Position numbers and translations under genes: made by a program. A stretch of DNA of 49,105 bases from Halovivax sp. (lineage in GTDB: Archaea; Halobacteriota; Halobacteria; Halobacteriales; Natrialbaceae). The notes under the pieces were generated by a model. The model had not been told where the DNA came from. It was given only the letters and a program-made list of their open reading frames with translations, and searched no databases. Positions within the stretch are counted from its first letter, which is position 1; each line of letters begins with the position of its first letter. Positions 24,297 through 31,773 of this stretch are shown piece after piece. Location: the NCBI GenBank assembly GCA_007119345.1, contig SKPV01000027.1, positions 1 to 49,105 on the forward strand. Direction: 5' to 3'.

Positions 24297-25736
24297 ATGG
24301 ACGAGATCAGCTTCGGGACCGACGGCTGGCGGGCGACGCTCGAGACGTTCACGGCGCCCCGGGTGCGGGCCGTGGGGCAGGCCGTCGCCACCTACCTCCG
24401 GGACGAGGGCCTCGACGCACCCGTCGCCGTCGGCTACGACGCCCGCGAGACCTCCCGCGGCTTCGCGGAGGAGCTGACGCGGGTGCTCTGCGCCAACGGC
24501 TTCGACGTGCTCCTTCCCGAGCGCGACCTCCCGACGCCGCTGATCGCCCACGGGATCGTCGAGCGCGGCCTCTCGGGCGCGCTGGTCGTCACGGCCTCGC
24601 ACAACCCGCCGACGTACAACGGCGTCAAGTTCATTCCCGCGGACGGCGCGCCAGCCCCGCCGGCGGTCATGGACGCCGTCGCCGAGCGTCTCGCGGAGCC
24701 GGACCCATTGCCGGCGAGCGAGCACGGGACCGCGCGCGAGGTGGACTTCGTCGAGCCACACGCTGCGGCCGCGATGGACCTGTTCGAGCGGTTCGCCGAG
24801 GGGACCGACCTCGACGGCCTCGCCGTCGCCTACGACGCCATGCACGGCTCCGGACGAGGGGTGACCGACGCCCTCCTGGCGCGTGCCGGAGCGTCGATAG
24901 AACGTCTGCGCGGCGATCGCGACCCGACGTTCGGCGGCTCGCCGCCGGAGCCCGCCCCGGCCCACCTCGGGGAACTCGTCGATCGCGTGACGGCCCGCGA
25001 GGCCGCCGTCGGAGGCCTCGACGATGGGAGCGGCGGCGCCGCGAGCGGCGAGCCGGCGCTCGGGATCGCCAACGACGGCGACGCCGACCGCCTCGCCGTG
25101 GTCACCCCCGAGCGGGGCTACCTGGACGAGAACCTCTTCTTCGCGGCGCTGTACGACTGGCTCCTGGAGCGCGACTCGGGGCCGGCGATCCGGACGGTGT
25201 CGACGACCTACCTGATCGACCGCGTCGCCGAGGCCCGCGGCGAGTCGGTCCGGGAGGTCCCGGTCGGCTTCAAGTGGGTCGCCGAGGCGATGGCCGCCCA
25301 CGACGCCCTGGTGGGGGGCGAGGAGTCGGGCGGCTTCACCGTTCGCGGCCACGTCCGCGAGAAGGACGGCGTCCTGATCGCGCTGCTCGCGGCCGCGATG
25401 CACGCCGAGGAGCCCCTCGACGAGCGGGTCGACCGGCTCCTCGACGAGCACGGGACGGTGGTCCAGGACAAGCGCAGCGTTCCCTGCCCCGAGAGCGAGA
25501 AGCGACGGGTCCTGGACGCGCTCGCGGACGCGATCCCCGGGGCGGTCGCCGGGGTCGCCGTCGAGGACGTCAACACCGCCGACGGCTTCAAGCTCCTGTT
25601 GGCCGACGGCTCCTGGCTGCTCGTCCGCCCGAGCGGCACCGAACCCGTCCTGCGAGTGTACGGGGAGGCGACCGACGAGGGCCGGCTGACGACGCTGCTC
25701 GAGGAGGGCGTGGCGCTGGTCGAGCCGCTGGTGTGA
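24297..25736 (+). CDS. Phosphohexomutase (phosphoglucomutase/phosphomannomutase family)
   Basis: A 479-residue alpha-D-phosphohexomutase that moves the phosphate between C1 and C6 of a hexose (or hexosamine) phosphate for cell-surface glycan or sugar nucleotide synthesis. Motifs are FGTDGWR at the N-terminus, the catalytic phosphoserine loop TASHNPP, the Mg-binding DGDADR (residues about 261-266), the sugar-binding GGEESGG and the phosphate-binding RPSGTEP. All four domains are complete. The sugar specificity (glucose, mannose or glucosamine) cannot be read from these motifs. A CACTTTTCTC box lies about 26 nt before the ATG. Confidence 0.95.
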   Translation: MDEISFGTDGWRATLETFTAPRVRAVGQAVATYLRDEGLDAPVAVGYDARETSRGFAEELTRVLCANGFDVLLPERDLPTPLIAHGIVERGLSGALVVTASHNPPTYNGVKFIPADGAPAPPAVMDAVAERLAEPDPLPASEHGTAREVDFVEPHAAAAMDLFERFAEGTDLDGLAVAYDAMHGSGRGVTDALLARAGASIERLRGDRDPTFGGSPPEPAPAHLGELVDRVTAREAAVGGLDDGSGGAASGEPALGIANDGDADRLAVVTPERGYLDENLFFAALYDWLLERDSGPAIRTVSTTYLIDRVAEARGESVREVPVGFKWVAEAMAAHDALVGGEESGGFTVRGHVREKDGVLIALLAAAMHAEEPLDERVDRLLDEHGTVVQDKRSVPCPESEKRRVLDALADAIPGAVAGVAVEDVNTADGFKLLLADGSWLLVRPSGTEPVLRVYGEATDEGRLTTLLEEGVALVEPLV

Positions 25737-25810
25737 GCGATCGGTCGCCGACCCGGGTCGCCGGGGGTTCCGACGCGGGCTTTACGCCCCTCGACGTCGA
25801 ACCCTCGCGT

Positions 25811-26089
25811 ATGCCTCGGGACGAAGACGCGGCCCGCATGGATCTCGACGCCGACGCCTGGCACCAGAACGAGGATGGCAAGTACTACCTCGACTGCCCG
25901 GAGTGCGGTTCCGCGGCGAGCATCTCCAACATCGTCGCCCACGGTCGCTGTAACGGCTACGTGGACGAGCGCGAGACGGAGACGAACCTCGACGAGGCCG
26001 CGATGAGCTGCACGGCGAAACTCTCCTTCGAACTCGTGTACACGTCCGACCCGTCGGCCTCTGGCGAGGACGAAGCGGTCGGCGAGTGA
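25811..26089 (+). CDS. Conserved haloarchaeal zinc-binding protein (92 aa)
   Basis: A 92-residue acidic protein. Its centre has DCPECGSAASISNIVAHGRCNGY, and a further cysteine lies in MSCTAKLSFELVY. This makes a probable four-cysteine zinc site (CPEC, C, C). I recognise the pattern as a conserved haloarchaeal protein but know of no function. The start is an ATG at 25811 with a CTTTACGCC box about 28 nt upstream. It lies 74 bp downstream of the phosphohexomutase gene on the same strand, but the box suggests separate transcription. Confidence 0.8.
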   Translation: MPRDEDAARMDLDADAWHQNEDGKYYLDCPECGSAASISNIVAHGRCNGYVDERETETNLDEAAMSCTAKLSFELVYTSDPSASGEDEAVGE

Positions 26090-26164
26090 GTCGACCGGGT
26101 GGGGGCGGTCCGGACCGAGGCCTGAGCGCCCTCGGAGTGGACTCGGAGCCCGTCAGCCGGGTCA

Positions 26165-26277
26165 ATGGCGGAGCGCGGGCCGGGTCGATGGCGGAGCGCG
26201 GGCCGGGTCGATGGCGGAGCGCGGGCCGGGTCGATGGCGGAGCCGGGGCGGGTCGATGGCGGAGCCGGGGCGGGTCG
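26165..26277 (+). repeat. 22-23 bp minisatellite, 5 copies
   Basis: Three 23-bp units (starts 26165, 26188, 26211) with core ATGGCGGAGCGCGGGCCGGG, then two 22-bp units (26234, 26256) with ATGGCGGAGCCGGGGCGGG. The one-base loss within the array rules out a coding role. Confidence 0.92.
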
Positions 26278-26291
26278 ATGGCGGCCAGAGC

Positions 26292-26360
26292 GCCGAAGCG
26301 ATAGCAGCCCGTCCGCCGAAGCGATGGCGGCACGTCCGTCGAAGCGATAGCAGCCAGAGC
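26292..26360 (+). repeat. Second 23-bp minisatellite, 3 copies
   Basis: Units at 26292, 26315 and 26338 share CGAAGCGAT and GGCAC/AGCC blocks (first unit GCCGAAGCGATAGCAGCCC). The array is adjacent to the previous one but has an unrelated unit. Together the two fill the gap between the zinc-binding protein and the histidine kinase. Confidence 0.85.
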
Positions 26361-26397
26361 GTCGGAAGAGATCCCGGGCGCGACGCCGGCGGCCGGC

Positions 26398-27606
26398 TCA
26401 GGCGGCGCCGTCGACCGCGTCCGCGGCCGGCGCCTTCTCGGTCCCGGCCGGCAGCGAGAAGCGGAAGGTCGATCCCTCCCCGGGCTCGGAGTCGACCCAG
26501 ATCTCCCCGCCGTGGCGCTCGACGATGCGCTTGCAGAGCGCCAGCCCGATCCCCGACCCGCGCGGACCCGTCTCGCCGACCCGCTGGAAGATGTCGAAGA
26601 CGCGGTCGGCGTCGGCCGAGTCGATCCCGACGCCCTCGTCGCGGACGGAGACGACCCACCGCGGCCCCTCCCGCGCGGCCGAGACGTGGACGCGGGACCG
26701 GCCGACGCTGTAGTCGATCGCGTTCCGCACCAGGTTCTGGAACAGCTGCCCCAGCTGGCCGGCGTCGCCGCGGACGGTCGGCAGCGGCTCGCGTTCGATC
26801 TCCGCGGCGCTCTCTTCGATCTTCAGCTGCAGGTCCCTGAGCACGTCGTCGAGCACGTCGTTCAGGTCGACGGCGTCGAACGGATCGCCCTGCGCCTCGA
26901 CCCGGGAGTACGCGAGGAGGCCCTCGATCATCGCGCGCATCCGGTCGGCGCCGTCGGCGGCGTACTCGATGAACTCCTCGGCGTCCTCGTCGAGCTCGTC
27001 GCCGTAGCGCCGGTCGAGCAGCTGGAGGTAACTTCTGACCATCCGCAGGGGCTCCTGGAGGTCGTGGCTCGCGGCGTGGGCGAACTGCTCGAGGCGCTCG
27101 TTCGACCGACAGAGCTTCTCGTTCGCTTCCTCGAGCTTCGCCTGGGTCCGCTTCAGCTGTTCGTTCTTTCGCTCGACGGCCTGGGCCCGTCGAAGCTCCT
27201 CGTACTGTCGGGCGAGGCGCTTCGCGCGCGTGGTGGCCTGGGCCTCGCGAACGCCGATCGCGATGCCCGCGATGGAGCCGATCGCGACCGAGACCGCCGT
27301 CGTCCCGAACGAGAAGTTGGCGCTGACCCCCGGGTGGAGCGCGCGCATGAAGATGACGGTGACGAGCACCGCGACGCCGCCGGCGCCCCACGCGACGATG
27401 CGCGGGTACTGTGCGGGTTCGATGTCCGCGTCCGGCAGCCAGCGGCCGACGTGCACCAGGACGACTCCGGGCACGCTGATCAGGACGACGTCGAGGGCGA
27501 CCGCGGGCGAGACGTCGCCGAGGGCCAGCGAGCGGATCGCCAGTCCGACGGCCGCCGCGAGGAAGACCGCGCCGAGCGCGAGGATGAACTGCTGCCAGCG
27601 GGCCAT
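26398..27606 (-). CDS. Membrane sensor histidine kinase
   Basis: A 402-residue kinase with four predicted N-terminal helices (about 5-28, 37-53, 70-90, 98-118), a coiled coil (121-175), HisKA and HATPase_c domains. The phospho-acceptor is H181 in ASHDLQEPLRM; the N box is NLVRNAIDYS, G1 is DEGVGID and G2 GSGIGLAL, all intact. The signal sensed by the membrane part is unknown. No response regulator is adjacent, which is common for haloarchaeal kinases. Its catalytic core closely resembles that of the 45386-47863 kinase (same ASHDLQEPLRM and GEGxTxxFxLPA ending). Confidence 0.95.
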   Translation of the reverse strand: MARWQQFILALGAVFLAAAVGLAIRSLALGDVSPAVALDVVLISVPGVVLVHVGRWLPDADIEPAQYPRIVAWGAGGVAVLVTVIFMRALHPGVSANFSFGTTAVSVAIGSIAGIAIGVREAQATTRAKRLARQYEELRRAQAVERKNEQLKRTQAKLEEANEKLCRSNERLEQFAHAASHDLQEPLRMVRSYLQLLDRRYGDELDEDAEEFIEYAADGADRMRAMIEGLLAYSRVEAQGDPFDAVDLNDVLDDVLRDLQLKIEESAAEIEREPLPTVRGDAGQLGQLFQNLVRNAIDYSVGRSRVHVSAAREGPRWVVSVRDEGVGIDSADADRVFDIFQRVGETGPRGSGIGLALCKRIVERHGGEIWVDSEPGEGSTFRFSLPAGTEKAPAADAVDGAA

Positions 27607-27850
27607 GTAGTGCGGGTAACGCCACCTTTCTACATCAACTCGCCGGTTCGTTCAACGCCACACAGCGTGATACGATCGCCGACGGGACGGTCCGATTCGC
27701 GAGGGGGTCGATCCGCGCCGTGAGCGCACGACCGACACGACCGACTCCGGGGTAACGGTCTGTTATCCGGGCGCTGGCCGGGCCGGCCGGCCGAACTCGG
27801 CGGGTGGCCGAGTCGCAGCGCCCGGGCGATTCGCGGCCCCGGGCGACGGC

Positions 27851-28309
27851 TCAGCGCTCTCGACGGCCGGCGAACCGACCGTCGCCGATCTCGCAGACGT
27901 CGAAGCCGAGCGCCTCGTAGAAGGGGCGGAGGTCGGCGTCGAAGTGGGCCGTCAGCCGCCCCTCGCGGTCCAGCGCCGCCTCGATCAGGGCCGTACCGAT
28001 CCCGCGGTCCCGCCGGCGCCGTCGGACGGCGATCGCCGCGACGTGGCTCGCCGCACTCCGCCGGTCGGACGAAACGGCCACTTCGTGGATTCCGACGGAC
28101 GTCTCCGGCGGCTCGGCCGCGAGCACCAGCGCCCCGAGGACGCGGTCGCCGGCTTCCGGCCGATCCGCCACCGCGACCAGGACGTCGCCGTCGGCGATCC
28201 GCGACTCGACGTCGCCGGGTTCGAGCATCGCCGCGTCGAGGATCCGTCGGACGTCGAGGGCCTCGCCGGATTCGGCGGCGCGGACGCGGACGGACGCGCT
28301 CGATCGCAC
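27851..28309 (-). CDS. GNAT family N-acetyltransferase
   Basis: A 152-residue GNAT-fold protein that transfers an acetyl group from acetyl-CoA. It has the N-terminal VRAAESGEALDVRRILDAA, the acetyl-CoA binding motif A (AIAVRRRRRDRGIGTALIEAA, here split as AIAV and R-R-R-x-x-G-I-G) and the final FYEALGFDVCE. The acceptor is unknown. The start is a GTG at 28309, five bases after the SAMP2 stop codon, so the two genes are very likely cotranscribed. That link suggests, but does not show, a role near the modifier system. Confidence 0.88.
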   Translation of the reverse strand: MRSSASVRVRAAESGEALDVRRILDAAMLEPGDVESRIADGDVLVAVADRPEAGDRVLGALVLAAEPPETSVGIHEVAVSSDRRSAASHVAAIAVRRRRRDRGIGTALIEAALDREGRLTAHFDADLRPFYEALGFDVCEIGDGRFAGRRER

Positions 28310-28313
28310 GACG

Positions 28314-28529
28314 TCACCCGCCCTTGATGAGCCTGAGGACGGTGACCTCCTCGGCGTCGACGGGCTGGTCTTCGGGGACGGGACGACCGTCGACGAGGAC
28401 GCTCACCTCGTGGGGACTGTAGTCGACGCGGGAGAGCAGGTCGGCGTAGGTCGGCCGGCCGTCGGACTCGAGGTCGTCGAGGTCGACCTCGCTGGTTCCT
28501 TCCCCTTTCACGTCGACGGTCACGCGCAT
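28314..28529 (-). CDS. samp2: SAMP2-type ubiquitin-like small archaeal modifier protein
   Basis: A 71-residue beta-grasp protein with a C-terminal Gly-Gly. The block SPHEVSVLVDGRPVPEDQ and the ending VTVLRLIKGG match haloarchaeal SAMP2, which is activated by the E1-like UbaA, conjugated to protein lysines, and also acts as a sulfur carrier for tRNA thiolation. The di-glycine (residues 70-71) and the preceding Lys (K69) are intact; in SAMP2 a lysine in the body can form chains. It is followed within five bases by the GNAT gene on the same strand. The extra residues before YADLL make it a little longer than typical SAMP2 (about 66 aa). Confidence 0.93.
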   Translation of the reverse strand: MRVTVDVKGEGTSEVDLDDLESDGRPTYADLLSRVDYSPHEVSVLVDGRPVPEDQPVDAEEVTVLRLIKGG

Positions 28530-28666
28530 ACCCGCCCGTTACGTTCGAAGGGGCTTGAGGGCGTCGTCCGCGGTCGGAATCGAAAACGACCGTCGGCGCC
28601 GGTGGGCCGTCGGCGCCCGTCAACGGGTCGGCGGGCCGAGGATCGAACCGCTCGATCGCCGGTCGA

Positions 28667-30082
28667 TCACCCGGCGCTCGGGAGGAGCTCGATGAGCTCG
28701 GGAACCAGGTCGAACTGTGCGATCGCCCCCATGATCCCGAAGACGAGGACGGCGACCAGGCTGATCGCGTAATAGGCGACCCACCGCCTCGAGGGGTGGA
28801 ACGCTTCGGGGAGGTTCTTCTTGACGACGTACCAGTTGGCGGGATAGAAGAGGATCTCGGTCACCGCCAGGATCGCGGCGATGGTGACGACGAAGGTGAC
28901 CGGAACGTTCCCGAGCGCCAGGACCATCCCGCTGGCGACGACGACGATCACGACGATGACGGCGCGCCGAACCAACTCGCGGTCGACGGTCCGGTCGTTC
29001 AGGGCCATCGGCAGGATATCGCCGGTCGCCCGCGACGCGCCGTCGATGAGCGTGATGACCGTCGAGTACAGCGCGGCGAACCCGCCTACGATTATCGCCC
29101 AGAAGGACCACTCGCCGAAGGATTCCGAGAGCACCTGCCCGAGCGCGAACGCGAAGTTTTCGTCGTCGATCGGCTCCGGATACAGCACGTTAGCGGCCAG
29201 GAGGATCATGGCCGCGAGAAGGACGAAGCTGAAGGCGTAGCCGATGTTGAAATCGCGTCGACCCGTCCGGATCCACGCGCGTATGTAGTCGTGGTAGCGC
29301 TCGTCGTCGGGATCGAGCCCCTCCTCGCGCAGTTGGCTCGCACCTTCGCCTTTCGCCATGCTCCAGCTGCCGATCAGAACGCTCGTGCTGAAGCCCGTCG
29401 GCGCGAACCCCGCGGCGGCGGCGAACAGCCCGACGAAGATGATCGTCCGTTCGCCCCCGAGGTCGATCGAAAGGGCCGTCTCCGCGGCGACGTCGGCCGA
29501 AGGGGGCCCGACGATCGCGCCGAGGACGAGCAGAACGCCGAGCGCGACGGTGAACCCGAGGAGGATCTTCTCGAGGAGCGAGTATCGCGTGAAGAACACG
29601 AGGCCCCCGGCGATCGCGATCAGCACCACGAACGTCTGCGGGACGGAAAGTGGGACCAGCGGCCCCACCAGCGCGGCGCTCGAGAGCCCGACGCCGGCGG
29701 TGATCGCGACGTAGCCGATCACGAACACGGCGACGGAGTACCACTGCATCCAGTTTCTCGGTCCCGGGAGCTGATCGTAGGCCTCGACCGGGTTCCCGCC
29801 GACCCCGTAGTTGTACCGGATTCCCAGCTCCCAGGCGCCGTACTTCGCGATGTAGATGAGTCCGAAGATCCAGATCGCGAACAGCCCGAAGAAGGCACCC
29901 ATCGTCGGACCGAGGACGATGTGGCTCCCGCCGATGCTGATCAGCGCCCAGAGCATCGACGGCCCGAAGTGGTTCTTGAAGAAGCCCGCCCAGTCGCCGC
30001 TCGGGAACTCGAGTTCGACGTCCGCCGCGCCTCCGGTCGCCGTCCCGCCGTCGGTGCGCCGCTCCCCCGATTCGTCAGGCAT
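28667..30082 (-). CDS. Nramp-like divalent metal transporter, divergent metal-site motifs
   Basis: A 471-residue membrane protein with about 11 helices and the overall layout of the Nramp/MntH family, annotated as such in haloarchaea. At the place of the TM1 metal motif DPGN it has ISIGGSHIV, and at the TM6 MPH motif it has GFAPTGFSTSV. The usual Asp, Asn and Met metal ligands are therefore not visible. It may carry a different cation or work by another mechanism. The ATG at 30082 is preferred over a GTG at 30097 because a TATA-like box (minus TAATTGTAAAGT, 30105-30116) is about 29 nt upstream. The gene is 52 bp downstream of the TenA pair but has its own box. Confidence 0.85.
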   Translation of the reverse strand: MPDESGERRTDGGTATGGAADVELEFPSGDWAGFFKNHFGPSMLWALISIGGSHIVLGPTMGAFFGLFAIWIFGLIYIAKYGAWELGIRYNYGVGGNPVEAYDQLPGPRNWMQWYSVAVFVIGYVAITAGVGLSSAALVGPLVPLSVPQTFVVLIAIAGGLVFFTRYSLLEKILLGFTVALGVLLVLGAIVGPPSADVAAETALSIDLGGERTIIFVGLFAAAAGFAPTGFSTSVLIGSWSMAKGEGASQLREEGLDPDDERYHDYIRAWIRTGRRDFNIGYAFSFVLLAAMILLAANVLYPEPIDDENFAFALGQVLSESFGEWSFWAIIVGGFAALYSTVITLIDGASRATGDILPMALNDRTVDRELVRRAVIVVIVVVASGMVLALGNVPVTFVVTIAAILAVTEILFYPANWYVVKKNLPEAFHPSRRWVAYYAISLVAVLVFGIMGAIAQFDLVPELIELLPSAG

Positions 30083-30104
30083 ACCGATTGCTAACACGGA
30101 ACGA

Positions 30105-30116
30105 ACTTTACAATTA
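30105..30116 (-). promoter_or_regulatory. TATA-like box of the Nramp-like gene
   Basis: Minus-strand TAATTGTAAAGT is an AT-rich dodecamer about 29 nt from the ATG at 30082. It decides the start in favour of this ATG. Confidence 0.55.
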
Positions 30117-30134
30117 CGTCACCGTCGCGTCAGT

Positions 30135-30839
30135 TCATTCGTACGCCGCGTCGAAAAAGGCCGCCTCGAGCTCGACCGTCCGGTCGAAGATCTCGGCGAC
30201 GCGGCGCTGGCGCTCGGGCGAGAGGAGCGGTCCGTACGTGTCGAGCCGTTCGCACAGCCAGGTGGTGTAGGCCTCGAACTCGTCGATCACGTGGATCTCG
30301 ACCCACTCGTCGAGATACCAGCGCTCGCGCTCGCGATCCGCCTCGGCGACGTACGCACACCAGTCGAGGTAGATCCACTCGGCGGCCGCGACGAACGCCA
30401 GCGTCTCCTCGTAGCCGCCGTCGTGACCGGCCCGATACATGAAGTCGATGAAGGCCGCGGTGGTGGGATGCAGTTCGGGGTCCTCGCGCTCGCCGTCGGG
30501 GACGTCCAGTTCGTCGAACGCCCGCTGGAAGTAGTCGTTCTCGCCGCCGGTGAGCACCGCGAGCGAGTCCGAGAGCCGCCCCATCTCGGCCATCGTGTGG
30601 GCCTGACTGGCGGCGAGCGCGGTGATCCGCGCCCCCGCTTCGAGGAACTGGTAATCCTGGACGAGATACCGCTCGAAGACGTCGTCGCGCAGTTCGCCGT
30701 CGCGGTACTCCTCGACGAAGCGGTGGCGAGCGGCGGCCTCCCAGTCCGAGCGCTCTCTGAGCCACTCGAAGAAGCGGCCGTCGCGGTCTGGATCGTACGC
30801 CTTTCCGGGACGCGTCTCGACGCCGGCTGGCTCGGTCAC
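30135..30839 (-). CDS. TenA family protein, TenA_E-like
   Basis: A 234-residue helical TenA-family protein. At the position of the catalytic cysteine region it reads FVAAAEWIYLDWC, with Glu instead of the Pro-Cys found in the neighbour, as in the TenA_E subgroup. Members of that subgroup hydrolyse aminopyrimidine breakdown products of thiamine, so salvage of the pyrimidine moiety is the likely role. The GTG start at 30839 overlaps the TGA of the upstream tenA gene by four bases (GTGA), so the two are translationally coupled. Confidence 0.88.
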   Translation of the reverse strand: MTEPAGVETRPGKAYDPDRDGRFFEWLRERSDWEAAARHRFVEEYRDGELRDDVFERYLVQDYQFLEAGARITALAASQAHTMAEMGRLSDSLAVLTGGENDYFQRAFDELDVPDGEREDPELHPTTAAFIDFMYRAGHDGGYEETLAFVAAAEWIYLDWCAYVAEADRERERWYLDEWVEIHVIDEFEAYTTWLCERLDTYGPLLSPERQRRVAEIFDRTVELEAAFFDAAYE

Positions 30840-31495
30840 ACCGACCACTCCTCTTTCGTGTAGCACATCTCCCAGAAGTCGTGCTCGAGGCGGGCGCTCG
30901 TCACGAACGCCTCGCGCATGGCCTCGCGCTCGCCGGGGTTGCGCTCGGCGCAGTCGTCGACCAGCCACGTCATCCAGTCGACCGCCTCGTAGAACTCCTC
31001 GCTCGTGTACTTCTCGATGAACGGCGTGTAGCGGTGTTCCTCGTCGGCGAGTGCGGCCATCCGTTCGGCGACGTCGAGGTAGCCCTGCCCGCAGGGGTAG
31101 ATCGCCGCCGCGATCTCCGGCAGCGTCCCCTCGTGGGCGGTCCGGACGAGGAAGTTCGTGTAGGCGACGCAGGTGGGCGCCTTCTCGACGGACTCGAGTT
31201 CCTCCCGGGGGATGCCGTAGTCGGCGGCGAACTCCCGGTGGAGGTCCATCTCGTCGTCGAGGACGGTGTGGGCGACGCCGAGGAGGCCGGCCATCGTCTC
31301 CTCCCGGCGGGCCTTCGTCCCCGCGATGGCGAACGTCCGCGCGTAGTCGAGCAGGTAGCGGTAGTCCTGTTCCACCCAGTGGCGGAACGCCTCGGGGTCG
31401 AGCGTGCCCGCCGCCAGCTCGGTGACGAACGGGTGCTCGTACTGCGCCTCCCAGATGTCTGCCCCCTCCGCGAGGAGCTCGTCGCTGAAACTCAT
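30836..31495 (-). CDS. tenA: Thiaminase II/aminopyrimidine aminohydrolase TenA (TenA_C type)
   Basis: A 219-residue TenA protein that hydrolyses aminopyrimidine derivatives (4-amino-5-aminomethyl-2-methylpyrimidine) in thiamine salvage. It has the N-terminal HPFVTELAAGTLDPEAFRHW, the YRYLLDYARTFAIAGTKA helix, and the catalytic cysteine in AIYPCGQGYLD. C-terminal Glu/Tyr residues are in the expected segments (RLEHDFWEMCY). It is first in an operon with the TenA_E-like gene. The promoter region holds an inverted repeat (31524-31540) that may be the binding site of a thiamine regulator. Confidence 0.94.
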   Translation of the reverse strand: MSFSDELLAEGADIWEAQYEHPFVTELAAGTLDPEAFRHWVEQDYRYLLDYARTFAIAGTKARREETMAGLLGVAHTVLDDEMDLHREFAADYGIPREELESVEKAPTCVAYTNFLVRTAHEGTLPEIAAAIYPCGQGYLDVAERMAALADEEHRYTPFIEKYTSEEFYEAVDWMTWLVDDCAERNPGEREAMREAFVTSARLEHDFWEMCYTKEEWSV

Positions 31496-31523
31496 ACGGG
31501 CGGAGCTACGACGGCCTCGGTGA

Positions 31524-31540
31524 AATACCTAGGTGGTATT
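31524..31540 (-). promoter_or_regulatory. Inverted repeat in the tenA operon promoter, candidate operator
   Basis: Perfect 6-bp dyad AATACC-5-GGTATT, about 29-45 nt upstream of the tenA ATG. On the minus strand the right arm with the following TCACC covers the expected TATA position. A bound repressor would therefore block transcription. Archaeal thiamine genes are known to be controlled by ThiN-domain regulators (ThiR); whether this dyad is such a site is an inference. Confidence 0.45.
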
Positions 31541-31588
31541 ACCGAGTAGTACCGAAGACCGGCCGCCGATCTCGCGGAGACGAACGCG

Positions 31589-31683
31589 TATCGTCGGCCG
31601 GGACGATTCACGTATCATCCGTCGGACGGTCAGCGCATCGTCGGCCGGGACGGTCAGCGCATCGTCGGCCGGAACTGCCCGCG
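31589..31683 (+). repeat. 23-24 bp minisatellite, 4 copies
   Basis: Units start at 31589, 31613, 31636 and 31660 and share TATC/CATCGTCGGCCGG and GGTCAGCG. Unit length is 24 with one of 23. It lies in the gap between the tenA promoter and the GGR-like gene end. Confidence 0.85.
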
Positions 31684-31773
31684 AAAATATCCTGTCCAAG
31701 TTCGTGCGAATCCCAGTAATTCGACCGGAGCGGTGGTGATCTCCCCGGTCGCCCGTCCCTCGCGATCGCGATT

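Noticed and set aside
26165..26360. CRISPR array or coding repeat
   Set aside because: No spacers, unit length changes from 23 to 22 bp, and no open frame of haloarchaeal type.
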